A stretch of DNA of 35,495 bases, from the NCBI GenBank assembly GCA_026225455.1, contig JAMFSV010000366.1:1-35495 (forward strand). The letters run 5' to 3'. The notes beneath the pieces were generated by a model. The model did no database searches. It was not told the DNA's origin and was given only the letters and a program-made list of their open reading frames with translations. The DNA is from Burkholderiales bacterium. GTDB taxonomy: Bacteria > Pseudomonadota > Gammaproteobacteria > Burkholderiales > Burkholderiaceae. The position numbers and the translations under genes are program-made. The first letter of the stretch is position 1. Every line of letters begins with the position of its first letter. This document shows, piece by piece, positions 19,209-27,824 of the stretch.

Positions 19209-20255
19209 ATGACCCAACAGCCCGCAACCAAACTGTCGGTGCTCGACCAGACGCCCGTGATTGCCGGCCAGCGCGTCGCCGACGCCATTGCCGCGACTGT
19301 CGAGTTGGCCCAGGCGGCCGACGAATGGGGTTATACGCGTTTCTGGTGCGCCGAGCATCATGGACTCTATGGCGTCTCCAATCCCTGCCCCGAGGTCATG
19401 CTGGCGCGTTTGGGCAGCGTAACCAAGCGCATCCGCCTGGGCAGCGGCGGCATCATGCTGCCCTACTACAGCCCATTCAAGGTAGCCGAGCAATTCCTCA
19501 TGCTCGAAGCACTGTTCCCCAACCGCATCGACCTCGGTGTCGGCCGCGCGCCGGGCGGCGATATGCGCACGGCTCAAGCGGTGGCGGCCGGCGAATATAA
19601 TCGCGGCGATATCTTTCCGGAACAGGTGGCCGACCTGATCGCATTGTTCGACGGCACGGTGCCCGAAGGTCATCTGGCGCATGGGGTGCTGTTGCAACCC
19701 CAGGTTGAAACCCGGCCCGATCTATGGGTGCTCGGCTCCAGCGAATTCGGCGGTTTGCTGGCCGCCCAACGCGGGATGAATTTCGCCTTCGCCCACTTTA
19801 TCAATGCCCATTACGGCCATACCGTGGCGCACGCCTACCGTGAGCGTTTTGTGCCGCGCCACGCCGGCGACCGCCCCTACTGCGCGGCTGCCGTGTTCGT
19901 GATTTGCGCCGATACCGAGACCGAAGCCGCGGCGCTGGAGTCGGCCATCGATTTGCGCCGGGTGCAAATGGCATATGGCCTGAACGCGCCGATTCCTACC
20001 GTCGAACAAGCCCAGGAACAAGCCAGGCACTATGGCGACCGGGAACGGATGGTGATCGAGCGCGAGCGGCCGCGCAGCATTATCGGCACGCCCGGTGCCG
20101 TGGTGGAAAAGCTGCTGGCGCTGCAACAGCAATTCGCCGCCGACGAACTGATTGTACTGAGCGTGGCGCCGAGCTATAAAGCGCGGCTGCGTACTTACGA
20201 ACTGCTCGCGCAGGCGTTCGACTTGCAGGCACAATTACGCTCAGCCGCGACCTAA
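19209..20255 (+). CDS. LLM class flavin-dependent oxidoreductase
   Basis: A luciferase-like monooxygenase family protein of the YhbW type, 348 residues, with a TIM-barrel fold and probable FMN binding. Typical segments are LDQTPVI near the start, ELAQAADEWGYTRFWCAEHH, IRLGSGGIMLPYYSPFKVAEQF, IDLGVGRAPGG, WVLGSSEFGGLLAAQRGM and PSIIGTPGAVVEKL. Such proteins carry no fixed substrate, so its reaction is unknown. A strong AGGAGG precedes the ATG. It sits between coaBC and dut with gaps of 111 and 129 bases, so it probably has its own promoter; it interrupts what is often a direct coaBC-dut pair. Confidence 0.88.
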   Translation: MTQQPATKLSVLDQTPVIAGQRVADAIAATVELAQAADEWGYTRFWCAEHHGLYGVSNPCPEVMLARLGSVTKRIRLGSGGIMLPYYSPFKVAEQFLMLEALFPNRIDLGVGRAPGGDMRTAQAVAAGEYNRGDIFPEQVADLIALFDGTVPEGHLAHGVLLQPQVETRPDLWVLGSSEFGGLLAAQRGMNFAFAHFINAHYGHTVAHAYRERFVPRHAGDRPYCAAAVFVICADTETEAAALESAIDLRRVQMAYGLNAPIPTVEQAQEQARHYGDRERMVIERERPRSIIGTPGAVVEKLLALQQQFAADELIVLSVAPSYKARLRTYELLAQAFDLQAQLRSAAT

Positions 20256-20384
20256 TGTCCCACGGACAATTTCATCTCGAACCAATTTGCGGAACAGGGT
20301 ACTGTCCCGTGGTATAAATCGGCGCGGCTTATTATGCCGACCTCGTTGCCAACTTAGCTGCCGTCACACCACCACACAAAACCG

Positions 20385-20831
20385 ATGAAAATAGACCTCA
20401 AAATTCTCGATCCGCGCATGCGCGATCAGCTCCCGGCCTACGCCACGCCCGGCAGCGCCGGGCTGGACCTGCGCGCTTGCATCGACGCCCCGCTGATCAT
20501 TGAACCCGGCTCAACCCACCTGGTGCCGACCGGTTTGGCCATCCATGTGGCGGACCCCGGTTACGCGGCGGTGATTCTGCCGCGTTCGGGGCTGGGCCAT
20601 AAAAACGGCATCGTGCTGGGCAATCTGGTCGGCCTGATCGACTCGGATTATCAGGGTCAATTGATGATTTCGACCTGGAATCGCGGCACCACCAGCTTTA
20701 CGCTGAATCCGTTCGAACGGTTGGCGCAGTTGGTGATCGTGCCGGTAATACAAGCCGAATTTAATATTGTTGAAGAGTTTGGTTTGAGCGAACGCGGTGC
20801 AGGCGGTTTCGGCAGCACCGGCAAACACTGA
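20385..20831 (+). CDS. dut: dUTP diphosphatase
   Basis: dUTPase hydrolyses dUTP to dUMP and pyrophosphate, preventing uracil incorporation into DNA and feeding dTMP synthesis. The 148-residue trimeric-type enzyme has all five motifs: [24 protein letters not shown] with the catalytic Asp, ERLAQLVI, and the C-terminal arm [10 protein letters not shown]. It ends 63 bases before a symmetrical terminator shared with clpA. Confidence 0.96.
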   Translation: MKIDLKILDPRMRDQLPAYATPGSAGLDLRACIDAPLIIEPGSTHLVPTGLAIHVADPGYAAVILPRSGLGHKNGIVLGNLVGLIDSDYQGQLMISTWNRGTTSFTLNPFERLAQLVIVPVIQAEFNIVEEFGLSERGAGGFGSTGKH

Positions 20832-20894
20832 GGATTGATGCGGCGGGCGCTGCGGATCAAGCAGACAGAATCAAGCAAACGCCCGCCCGCCAAT

Positions 20895-20930
20895 AAAAAA
20901 ACGGTGCAGTTTAAACTGCACCGTTTTTTT
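20895..20930. terminator. bidirectional terminator between dut and clpA
   Basis: A fully symmetric 36-base palindrome: seven A residues counting the first stem base, a 12-bp stem from 20901 to 20924, and a run of seven T residues ending at 20930. It serves convergent dut (plus) and clpS-clpA (minus). Confidence 0.95.
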
Positions 20931-20977
20931 ATCCCGCCAGACTGCGCGGGATGGTTGAATCAAGCGAGCAATCGCTC

Positions 20978-23272
20978 TTATTCGACCTCGACCGCTTCCG
21001 GACTCGGATTGCGCGGCGCGCCGTTTTCTTCGAAGGACAATTGCACCTTGTCGTTTTCGTCGATATCGACCGCCACCCGCCCGCCGCTCGCCAACTTGCC
21101 GAACAGCAGTTCGTCCGCCAGCGCGCGCCGGATGGTGTCCTGAATCAGGCGTTGCATCGGCCGCGCACCCATCAAGGGGTCGAAACCGTTCTTCGCCAGA
21201 TAAGCACGCAAGGCATCGGAGAAGGCCACGTCGACTTTCTTCTCGTGCAACTGATCTTCCAGTTGCATCAGGAATTTGTCGACCACCCGCATGATGATTT
21301 CCTTGTCGAGCGAACGGAAGCTGATGATCGCGTCCAGCCGGTTGCGGAATTCCGGCGTGAAGCTGCGCTTGATATCGGCCATTTCGTCGCCGGTCTCGCG
21401 CCGCGCGGTGAAGCCCATCGACGACTTTTGCATGGCTTCCGCGCCGGCATTGGTGGTCATGATGATGATCACGTTACGGAAATCGGCCTTGCGCCCATTG
21501 TTATCGGTCAGCGTGCCGTGGTCCATGACCTGCAGCAGCACGTTGTAGACATCGGGATGCGCTTTTTCGATTTCGTCGAGCAGCAGTACGCAATGCGGCT
21601 TCTTGGTCACGGCCTCGGTCAACAAACCGCCTTGGTCGAACCCGACATAACCCGGCGGCGCACCGATCAAGCGGCTGACCGCATGGCGCTCCATATATTC
21701 CGACATGTCGAAACGCAACAACTCGATGCCGAGAACAAATGCCAACTGCCGCGCAACTTCGGTTTTACCCACGCCGGTCGGCCCGGAAAACAGGAACGAG
21801 CCGATCGGACGATCGGTTTTGCCGAGGCCCGCACGCGCCATTTTGATGGCGGCGGCCAAAGCGTCGATCGCCGGATCTTGACCAAACACCACACTCTTCA
21901 GGTCGCGGTCCAGGGTTTGCAACTTGCTGCGATCGTCTTGCGACACGCTTTGCGGCGGGACGCGGGCGATCTTCGAAATGATGTCTTCGATTTCGGTCTT
22001 GCCGATGGTTTTTTTCTGTTTCGACTTCGGCAAAATGCGTTGCGCCGCACCAGCTTCATCGATCACGTCGATAGCCTTGTCCGGCAAATGGCGGTCGGTG
22101 ATAAAACGCGCCGACAGTTCTGCCGCGGCGGTGAGTGCACCGGCTGAATATTTGACTTGGTGATGTTCTTCGAAGCGCGATTTCAAACCGCGCAGAATCG
22201 CGATGGTTTGCTCGACGGTCGGCTCGCTCACGTCGACTTTCTGGAACCGGCGCGACAACGCCGCGTCTTTTTCAAAAATGCCGCGATATTCGGTAAAGGT
22301 GGTCGCACCGATACATTTGAGCGCACCGGAGGAGAGCGCCGGCTTGAGCAAATTGGAAGCGTCGAGCGTGCCGCCCGAAGCCGCGCCCGCACCGATCAGG
22401 GTGTGGATTTCATCGATAAACAAAATCGCATGCGGACGGTCTTTCAGTTCCTTGAGCACGGTTTTCAGGCGTTGCTCGAAGTCGCCGCGATATTTGGTGC
22501 CGGCCAGCAGCGCGCCCATATCGAGCGAATAGACTTGCGCATCCGCCAGGATATCGGGCACTTCGCCGCGCATGATGCGCCAGGCCAGACCTTCGGCGAT
22601 GGCGGTTTTACCCACCCCGGCTTCGCCCACCAGCAGCGGATTGTTTTTACGGCGGCGGCACAGCACTTGCACCACCCGCTCGACCTCGGGCTCGCGACCG
22701 ATCAATGGATCGATTTTGCCGTCCTTGGCCAGTTGATTCAGGTTTTGGGTGAATTGGGCCAGCGGCGTTTCTTTTTGATTCGCCGCGTCTTCGCCCTCAA
22801 CCCCGCCTTCAGGCTTGGCGGTTTCGCCGGCGCCGGTTTTGGCGATGCCGTGCGAGATGAAATTGACCACATCCAGCCGTGTCACACCCTGCTGTTGAAG
22901 GTAGTACACGGCGTGCGAATCTTTTTCGCCGAAGATCGCCACCAGCACGTTCGCGCCGGTCACTTCCTTTTTACCGTTCGAGGTCGACTGGACGTGCATG
23001 ATGGCACGCTGGATCACACGCTGGAAACCCAGCGTGGGTTGCGTGTCCACCTCGTCAGTGCCCGGCACCGTCGGCGTATTGTCATGAATGAAGTTGCGCA
23101 AACTCGAACGCAGGTCTTCAATATTAGCCGCACAGGCACGCAGAACTTCTGCGGCAGTCGGGTTATCGAGCAGAGCGAGCAACAGATGCTCCACAGTGAT
23201 GAACTCGTGCCGCGCCTGGCGTGCTTCCATAAACGCCATGTGCAAACTTACTTCCAGTTCCTGGGCAATCAT
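20978..23272 (-). CDS. clpA: ATP-dependent Clp protease ATP-binding subunit ClpA
   Basis: ClpA is the AAA+ unfoldase that feeds substrates to ClpP and takes N-end-rule substrates from ClpS. The 764-residue protein has the double Clp-N repeat (about 1-145), AAA module 1 with Walker [14 protein letters not shown] and Walker [15 protein letters not shown], and AAA module 2 with [13 protein letters not shown] and [13 protein letters not shown]. The ClpP-docking loop reads MGF (619-621), where E. coli ClpA has IGL. The start is ATG 23272, with GGAGGA upstream and an ATGA overlap with the clpS stop; the ORF upstream of it is not used. No clpP lies in the window. Confidence 0.96.
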   Translation of the reverse strand: MIAQELEVSLHMAFMEARQARHEFITVEHLLLALLDNPTAAEVLRACAANIEDLRSSLRNFIHDNTPTVPGTDEVDTQPTLGFQRVIQRAIMHVQSTSNGKKEVTGANVLVAIFGEKDSHAVYYLQQQGVTRLDVVNFISHGIAKTGAGETAKPEGGVEGEDAANQKETPLAQFTQNLNQLAKDGKIDPLIGREPEVERVVQVLCRRRKNNPLLVGEAGVGKTAIAEGLAWRIMRGEVPDILADAQVYSLDMGALLAGTKYRGDFEQRLKTVLKELKDRPHAILFIDEIHTLIGAGAASGGTLDASNLLKPALSSGALKCIGATTFTEYRGIFEKDAALSRRFQKVDVSEPTVEQTIAILRGLKSRFEEHHQVKYSAGALTAAAELSARFITDRHLPDKAIDVIDEAGAAQRILPKSKQKKTIGKTEIEDIISKIARVPPQSVSQDDRSKLQTLDRDLKSVVFGQDPAIDALAAAIKMARAGLGKTDRPIGSFLFSGPTGVGKTEVARQLAFVLGIELLRFDMSEYMERHAVSRLIGAPPGYVGFDQGGLLTEAVTKKPHCVLLLDEIEKAHPDVYNVLLQVMDHGTLTDNNGRKADFRNVIIIMTTNAGAEAMQKSSMGFTARRETGDEMADIKRSFTPEFRNRLDAIISFRSLDKEIIMRVVDKFLMQLEDQLHEKKVDVAFSDALRAYLAKNGFDPLMGARPMQRLIQDTIRRALADELLFGKLASGGRVAVDIDENDKVQLSFEENGAPRNPSPEAVEVE

Positions 23273-23583
23273 GCTTCCTCCATCACGCATTGCAACGGAT
23301 GACCCGCCTGCCGTGCGTGGGTAACTACTTGCTCAACTTTGGTCGCAGCGACGTCGCGCGTATAGACCCCACAAACTCCCTTGCCCTCGCGATGCACCAT
23401 CAGCATGATTTGCGTCGCGGTTTCCCGGTCCTTGTTGAAATACTGCTGCACCACCATCACGACAAATTCCATCGGCGTGAAATCGTCATTCAACAAGGCA
23501 ACCTTGTGCATAGACGGCGGCTCGAGCTTCTGCTCTTTGCGCTCAAGCACCGTACCATTCTGTTTATCTGGATAAATCGCCAT
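23269..23583 (-). CDS. clpS: ATP-dependent Clp protease adaptor ClpS
   Basis: ClpS binds ClpA and presents proteins with destabilising N-terminal residues. The 104-residue protein has the variable N-terminal tail (about 1-25) and the core with [13 protein letters not shown], where the Asn-Asp pair contacts the substrate amino terminus, then [16 protein letters not shown] with the conserved His. It is the first gene of clpS-clpA; its stop lies within the clpA start (ATGA), which couples adaptor and unfoldase synthesis. Confidence 0.96.
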   Translation of the reverse strand: MAIYPDKQNGTVLERKEQKLEPPSMHKVALLNDDFTPMEFVVMVVQQYFNKDRETATQIMLMVHREGKGVCGVYTRDVAATKVEQVVTHARQAGHPLQCVMEEA

Positions 23584-24220
23584 ACGACCATTCTAAACAA
23601 CTCGCGCTGACCTGCAATCCTGCCTATGCCTGACGGAGTCGCGGGGCTCAAGTGCAGCGCCTGGTGACTATTCTCCGTATTCCTGCCCGGACGACCCAAT
23701 TTCGGGTCAGGCCCACGCGGGAATAACGGCTTCGTGAGTTTCAGTATCGCACAACCGAAAGACTAGGGTAGGCGTATCTATATTCGGAGCCGGCGGCACA
23801 ACCCGGCATGCCTGCCCGAGTCGCCCGCCAACCGCCTGACACACATCGGCACGGCCTTTTGGCGCCGGTACCGGGGTGAAATACCGGGGTGAAATCGAGG
23901 TGTAACGTAAGCCGCATCCGTAAGCCGCTTTCGTTTCGACTTCATTATGCGACTTTTCCAGGAAATCCGCTGACGACAGTTGGGTTGCACACGCGCTTTG
24001 GCGTGAAGCGTTACAACACCGAGGCACTACACTATACTCGTCGCTCAAAAAAAATCTTGACAGTGGCCTAAAGAGCAAGAACAATCATTTCGGCACTTTC
24101 TTTGAAGCCTGTTATATAGAGAAGAAATGCTGGGGAGAGCTTGTGAGGAGGGGGCGGCGTGAGCCGTTAAGCTTTTCGAACGCGCTCATGTTGCTGGTGA
24201 AAAGAGTTAGGGGAAGCGGG
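23584..24220. other. 637-base clpS/csp intergenic region
   Basis: No gene is supported here. Both divergent promoters must lie in it. A TTGACA (24057-24062) 17 bases before AACAAT (24080-24085) is the best candidate for the cold-shock gene and would give a leader of about 130 bases; TTATAT near 24112 is an alternative. Two short tandem repeats occur: TACCGGGGTGAAA twice at 23869-23894, and CGTAAGCCGC twice at 23906-23915 and 23919-23928, both with 13-base period. Minus-strand open frames lack family similarity. Confidence 0.5.
24057..24085 (+). promoter_or_regulatory. candidate cold-shock gene promoter
   Basis: Consensus -35 TTGACA with AACAAT at 17-base spacing. Transcription from here would produce a long structured 5' leader before the csp ATG at 24221, as in known cspA-type mRNAs whose leaders act as temperature-sensitive translation switches. 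The leader function is inferred. Confidence 0.45.
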
Positions 24221-24427
24221 ATGGCAAACGGTACGGTGAAGTGGTTTAACGACGCGAAAGGTTTTGGCTTTATTACGCCGGATGAAGGCGGAGAAGATTT
24301 ATTCGCGCATTTCTCGGCAATTCAGATGAATGGCTTCAAAACCCTCAAAGAGGGTCAAAAAGTCACGTTTGAAGTCGTTCAGGGTCCGAAAGGCAAGCAA
24401 GCATCGAATATTCAGGCGCCTGCCTGA
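24221..24427 (+). CDS. cold-shock domain protein (CspA family)
   Basis: A 68-residue cold-shock protein that binds single-stranded RNA/DNA and acts as an RNA chaperone. It begins [20 protein letters not shown], containing the RNP1 motif KGFGFI, followed by RNP2 DLFAHFSAI. The ORF opens further upstream at 24143, but the domain starts at ATG 24221, preceded by AGGGGAAG. It is divergent from clpS, as in related genomes, and is followed by a strong terminator. Confidence 0.95.
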   Translation: MANGTVKWFNDAKGFGFITPDEGGEDLFAHFSAIQMNGFKTLKEGQKVTFEVVQGPKGKQASNIQAPA

Positions 24428-24450
24428 GCGCGAATCGCTTATCGGATGAC

Positions 24451-24483
24451 AAAACCCGGCCCTGAGCCGGGTTTTGTTTTTTT
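24451..24483 (+). terminator. terminator of the cold-shock gene
   Basis: AAAACCCGGC (24451-24460) pairs with GCCGGGTTTT (24466-24475) around a five-base loop, followed by GTTTTTTT. It lies 23 bases after the csp stop. Confidence 0.93.
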
Positions 24484-24510
24484 GTCGTGGTGTACGCAAC
24501 ACCAACGCCC

Positions 24511-24585
24511 GCCGGAGCGCCGGCCACCGGATCGCCGGCCGCCGGATCGCCGGCCGCCGGATCGCCGGCCGCCGGATCGCCGGCC
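24511..24585. repeat. five tandem copies of a 15-bp GC-rich unit
   Basis: The unit GCCGGATCGCCGGCC occurs five times in direct succession: copies 3-5 (24541-24585) are identical, copy 1 has one change (G for T) and copy 2 has one change (A for G). It ends three bases before the stop codon of the small membrane protein gene on the minus strand. Read on the minus strand in the neighbouring frame it encodes a SGGRR repeat, but that frame is not a credible gene. Such arrays expand and contract by slippage. Confidence 0.85.
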
Positions 24586-24587
24586 GC

Positions 24588-24791
24588 TCATGATTCGTCG
24601 CGCGCGACCCAGTTCAGCAGCGTGACGTAAGTCAGCGTGCCGCCGACGATCATGCCGAAACCCAAGCCGGTCAGATCGTATTCGGATAGCAGTAAACCGC
24701 CTATGGTTAGGCAAATTCCGCCGGCGGAAACGAAAGCGCCGACCACCGCCACGCCCACCCGCATCGAAACGAGCCGTTCTTTCAAGTTCAT
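24588..24791 (-). CDS. small two-helix membrane protein
   Basis: A 67-residue hypothetical protein that I do not assign to a family. It begins MNLKERLVSMRVGVAV and has two hydrophobic segments, about residues 12-34 and 42-62, joined by the short polar turn SEYDLTG, with a charged RDES C-terminus. Glycines are frequent in both helices. AAGGAGG lies about ten bases before the ATG. A transcript would run straight into the 15-bp tandem repeat just beyond its stop. It is convergent with csp and divergent from the phospholipase gene. Confidence 0.7.
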   Translation of the reverse strand: MNLKERLVSMRVGVAVVGAFVSAGGICLTIGGLLLSEYDLTGLGFGMIVGGTLTYVTLLNWVARDES

Positions 24792-25229
24792 CGTGCAACG
24801 CCTCCTTCAGCGATTTTCGATATTCTATTTTAGATCGGGGTAACCATGCTGGGACACGATCAAGTTGCCCAGATGCGCGTTCCAATCGGGCCCAATCGGT
24901 CCCGAGCAGTCCCGAGTAGTCCCGAATCCCGGCACAAAACTGGAAAATGTCCTGCCTTTGCGCCGAGAAGCGATGGCGCACCGGCAAACTCGATCGGCTT
25001 GGAAGTGCTTTTTAAGCAAAACCAGCTATCCCGTCCTTATTTAATCCCAGGTAAACCATTAGCGAATGGGGTCCGGGAGCACAACACCGACGATTTTTGT
25101 CCAGGCCGACCAAGATTCGAATTAGCGCCAGAACCTCCGCCGCAGTCGCACTGTCAAATATCCGTCACGCACATTGCAAAACACATTCCGCCGATGGGCA
25201 CCTCTTTAATATAACTGGATGACCGCTTT
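24792..25229. other. 438-base gap upstream of pldA
   Basis: No gene is supported. It should hold the promoters of the small membrane protein gene (minus) and pldA (plus), but I cannot identify either with confidence. Around 24898-24935 a TCCCGAG-containing unit of about 10 bases is repeated three times in degenerate form (GTCCCGAGCA, GTCCCGAGTA, GTCCCGAATC). The stretch 25000-25170 has an open minus-strand frame that resembles random sequence. Confidence 0.4.
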
Positions 25230-26504
25230 ATGCGCCTATCTCCAAGCCGCTTGCTCAAGCGCTCGCTATTCCCCGGTGCCGCACCGGCGACTTATCAATT
25301 GGCGGCGCTTGCGCTCTTGTGCAGCGGAGCTGCGCATGCAACCACGGCGGTATTGCAACCGCCGCGCGAAGCCGCCGCGGAGCAACCGCTGGAAGTGACA
25401 CTGTTATATAGCGACGATGATGGCGCGCCCCTTTCCATCGACGTGCCGCAGCACTTCGACGTAACCTTGACCAACGGCGACTTGCCGCCCGTGCCGATTG
25501 CCCTGCAGCGTGAAGCCGGGGTGCCGGATCGCTTGTCGCTGCGGCCGGGCCAATACCGCAAAGTGCGCTTTTCGGCGCCGTGGCCGGCCGCCGCGCGCGG
25601 CGCGGTCAAAATCGATGCCGTGGGCCTGGACACCTCGCCCATGCTGGTCACGCTCAATCGCGGCGACAACCAGTTGCAGGCTGTCGCCACCGCGCACGCA
25701 CAAACCTCGCCGAACACGCCGCAACCGGTGGCCGCGGCCGCAGCCGCCAGTGGACCGCCGGCCCAGACCCCGCCGCCCAGTCCGATGTTAAGCGGCCGGC
25801 TGTCCACCTTCGAGCCGATCTATTTCGAGGATGGGCAAAACGGCGACAACCTGGCGAAATTCCAGTTCAGCTTTAAATATCGACTGGTGATGCCGGACGA
25901 TCCGACCTCCCGCTCGCTGCTCGACAATCTGTATTTCGGCTACACCCAGACCTCAATCTGGGATCTATCCGCGGCGTCCGCACCATTTCGCGACACCAGC
26001 TATGAACCCCAGTTGTTTTATTACCTGCAAGACACCGGCTGGAAAAGCCCGCTGTTCACCCGCATGGGCGTAATGGCAGGGGTCGGCCACGAATCGAATG
26101 GCCAGGCCGGCACCACTTCGCGCTCGATCGATATTCTGTTTGTGCGCCCGACCTGGGACTTCGGCGACCCCGATGCCTATCATCTGACCGTCTCGCCGAA
26201 GATCTACTACTACATGTCGAAGAGCGGCAACGAGGACATCCAGGACTATCGCGGCTATGTCGACCTGTTGATCAAATACGGCAGCCCCGAGGGCTGGCAG
26301 CTCGCCACCACCTTGCGCAAAGGCACCAAGTCCAGCTACGGCAGTGTCGATTCGCAACTCACCTATCCGCTCGCCAAGATCTTCAGTAGCGCCTGGGGCG
26401 GTTACCTGACGCTGGGCTATTTCACCGGTTATGGCGAGGACATCCTCGACTACAACCAGCACCAGCACTCCATCGTGCGCATCGGCTACAGCATTACCCG
26501 CTGA
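25230..26504 (+). CDS. pldA: outer membrane phospholipase A (OMPLA family)
   Basis: OMPLA hydrolyses phospholipids that reach the outer leaflet of the outer membrane. This 424-residue protein has a signal peptide (cleavage likely after the AHA near residue 37), an extra N-terminal beta-rich region (about 45-150), an Ala/Pro/Gln-rich linker (about 152-186), and then the 12-strand barrel (about 190-424) with the terminal aromatic-poor strand IVRIGYSITR. The active-site signature is GHESNGQ with His287 and Ser289. The residue aligned with the E. coli triad Asn156 is Asp301 (SRSIDILF). E. coli OMPLA has about 270 mature residues and no such N-terminal domain. It is a single gene with poor promoter signals. 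Confidence 0.85.
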   Translation: MRLSPSRLLKRSLFPGAAPATYQLAALALLCSGAAHATTAVLQPPREAAAEQPLEVTLLYSDDDGAPLSIDVPQHFDVTLTNGDLPPVPIALQREAGVPDRLSLRPGQYRKVRFSAPWPAAARGAVKIDAVGLDTSPMLVTLNRGDNQLQAVATAHAQTSPNTPQPVAAAAAASGPPAQTPPPSPMLSGRLSTFEPIYFEDGQNGDNLAKFQFSFKYRLVMPDDPTSRSLLDNLYFGYTQTSIWDLSAASAPFRDTSYEPQLFYYLQDTGWKSPLFTRMGVMAGVGHESNGQAGTTSRSIDILFVRPTWDFGDPDAYHLTVSPKIYYYMSKSGNEDIQDYRGYVDLLIKYGSPEGWQLATTLRKGTKSSYGSVDSQLTYPLAKIFSSAWGGYLTLGYFTGYGEDILDYNQHQHSIVRIGYSITR

Positions 26505-26530
26505 TCCGCCGGCTGACGGATCGCCGGGAC

Positions 26531-26561
26531 GCCGGGACGCCCATCCCGGCTGCCGCGGCAG
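26531..26561. terminator. hairpins between pldA and ccdA-like gene
   Basis: GCCGGGA (26531-26537) pairs with TCCCGGC (26544-26550), directly followed by the 12-base palindrome CTGCCGCGGCAG (26550-26561). No T tract follows. They lie between convergent genes and may stop or stabilise both transcripts. Confidence 0.35.
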
Positions 26562-26671
26562 CAAGCGGTGTAATTCGACCGCATGCTGACGCGGCAGCCC
26601 ATGACCGCCCCGCTCTCAAGTTCATCAAGGCTCGTATCGCCAGGCCTGAGTTGGAAGTCTCGCCACGCCCG

Positions 26672-27400
26672 TCATATCGAGGTTGTCAACGCCGTCAGCC
26701 AGTTCGGACTGAACCACAGCAGCATTGCTTCGAGTTGCCGGTCGAAACCGCTCAGCACCAGCATGCCGAGCACCACAAACAAACCGCCCAAGACCAATCT
26801 GGCGCGTTTGCCGAAAGTCGCCAGAGAGCCTCGCACGCGGGTCGCGGAGGCACGCGACACAGCGCCGATAAGCATCAACGGCAGTCCGGCCCCCACGCCG
26901 AAGACAATCATCAACAGCGTGATATGAGCCAGACTTCGGCCTTGAGCCGCGAGGGTCGTGGCCGCACCCAGGGTCGGACCGACGCAGGGGCTCCAGACCA
27001 AGCCCAGCAGCAAACCGATCAGGAATTGACCGCTCAAGCCATCGCCTTTGACCGACCCTAACACCTGCTGGCCGGCCGCGCCAAGGCGCGCGCTAAGTTT
27101 GACGAAGCCGGACTGCAAGCGTGCGGAGATCATCACCCAGCCGAACAGCACCATCAAGCCCGCTGCCACCCGGCGAAACGTGTCGCCATCGAGGCCGAGC
27201 GAAGCGCCCAGGGTGGCAATAAAAATGCCGACCAGTGCGAACGAGAGGCTCAAGCCCAGCGCCAGCGCGACCGTGCCCCACCGATGTTTGGACAGCGCCG
27301 AGGCGACCAGGATGGGCAACAAAGGCAAGACGCAAGGCGACAGGACGGACGCGGCTCCCGCGACAAAACCGAGCGCGTAGGTGGCGAAACCAAACTCCAT
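26672..27400 (-). CDS. CcdA/DsbD-like transmembrane thiol electron carrier
   Basis: A 242-residue inner-membrane protein of the CcdA / DsbD-beta family, which moves reducing equivalents from cytoplasmic thioredoxin to periplasmic thiol proteins. It has six hydrophobic segments and the two family cysteines in Pro-flanked motifs: Cys23 (LSPCVLP) and Cys139 (WSPCVGP). Its ATG overlaps the stop of the upstream thioredoxin-like gene by one base (TAATG), so the two are coupled and very likely partners. It is the last gene of the sigma-nrsF-trx-ccdA operon. Cytochrome c maturation genes are absent nearby, which argues for a role in stress or metal thiol chemistry rather than heme delivery. Confidence 0.88.
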   Translation of the reverse strand: MEFGFATYALGFVAGAASVLSPCVLPLLPILVASALSKHRWGTVALALGLSLSFALVGIFIATLGASLGLDGDTFRRVAAGLMVLFGWVMISARLQSGFVKLSARLGAAGQQVLGSVKGDGLSGQFLIGLLLGLVWSPCVGPTLGAATTLAAQGRSLAHITLLMIVFGVGAGLPLMLIGAVSRASATRVRGSLATFGKRARLVLGGLFVVLGMLVLSGFDRQLEAMLLWFSPNWLTALTTSI

Positions 27401-27798
27401 TACAAGGCCCGGGCAAAAGTGGCGCGAATTGCCGCTTCCTGCGTTTGTCCGGTCGAGCGGGTCACTTCATGTCCATGCTGGAACACCACAAAGGTCGACT
27501 GCTGTGTCACCTTCAAGTCTTTTTTCAGGGCAACTTCTTTATCGTAATCGGCCTCAAGGATGGTCACCGCTTTGAATTGCGGATCGCTCGACAGCCGATC
27601 GACGATAGGCTGCTGCACCTTGCAGGTCGGGCACCATGTCGCATGCAGATACACCACGGTCGGTGTGCCTGCCGCCATGGCCTGGTCGAACCTGGCTTGA
27701 GTGAAGGGCACTTCGCCGGCCAGCGCCGCGCCGCTCAAGGACAGACTCGAGGACAGCAGAAATACCCCGATCAGCCGTTTAGCGATTGCTGCTTTCAT
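27400..27798 (-). CDS. periplasmic thioredoxin-like protein
   Basis: A 132-residue thioredoxin-fold protein with a signal peptide (hydrophobic LIGVFLLSSSLSLSGAALA, cleavage near residue 27) and the redox motif WCPTC at residues 55-59. It also shows the FVVFQHGHEV strand region where thioredoxins carry the cis-Pro; here Thr-Phe follows QQS, so no obvious cis-Pro is present. The likely role is reduction of periplasmic disulfides using electrons from the coupled CcdA-like protein. ATG 27798 is preceded by AAGGAG; the frame extends upstream but without similarity. It starts 26 bases after the nrsF stop. Confidence 0.85.
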   Translation of the reverse strand: MKAAIAKRLIGVFLLSSSLSLSGAALAGEVPFTQARFDQAMAAGTPTVVYLHATWCPTCKVQQPIVDRLSSDPQFKAVTILEADYDKEVALKKDLKVTQQSTFVVFQHGHEVTRSTGQTQEAAIRATFARAL

Positions 27799-27824
27799 TG
27801 CCCTCTCCTTGTGTGCGATTGAGA

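Noticed and set aside
22157-23302. 381-codon frame antisense to clpA
   Set aside because: The opposite strand encodes intact ClpA with both AAA modules.
23707-24084. 125-codon minus-strand frame between clpS and csp
   Set aside because: It covers the likely csp promoter, has no family similarity and no ribosome binding site.
24511-24585. CRISPR array
   Set aside because: The 15-base units are directly contiguous with no spacers.
24838-24846. GGTAACC upstream of pldA as a fourth SigF site
   Set aside because: The -35 lacks the leading TG and no CGAA lies 16 bases downstream.
24439-24987. Minus-strand frame with SGGRR repeats
   Set aside because: It results from reading the 15-bp tandem repeat in a non-gene frame and overlaps the terminator of csp and the small membrane protein gene.
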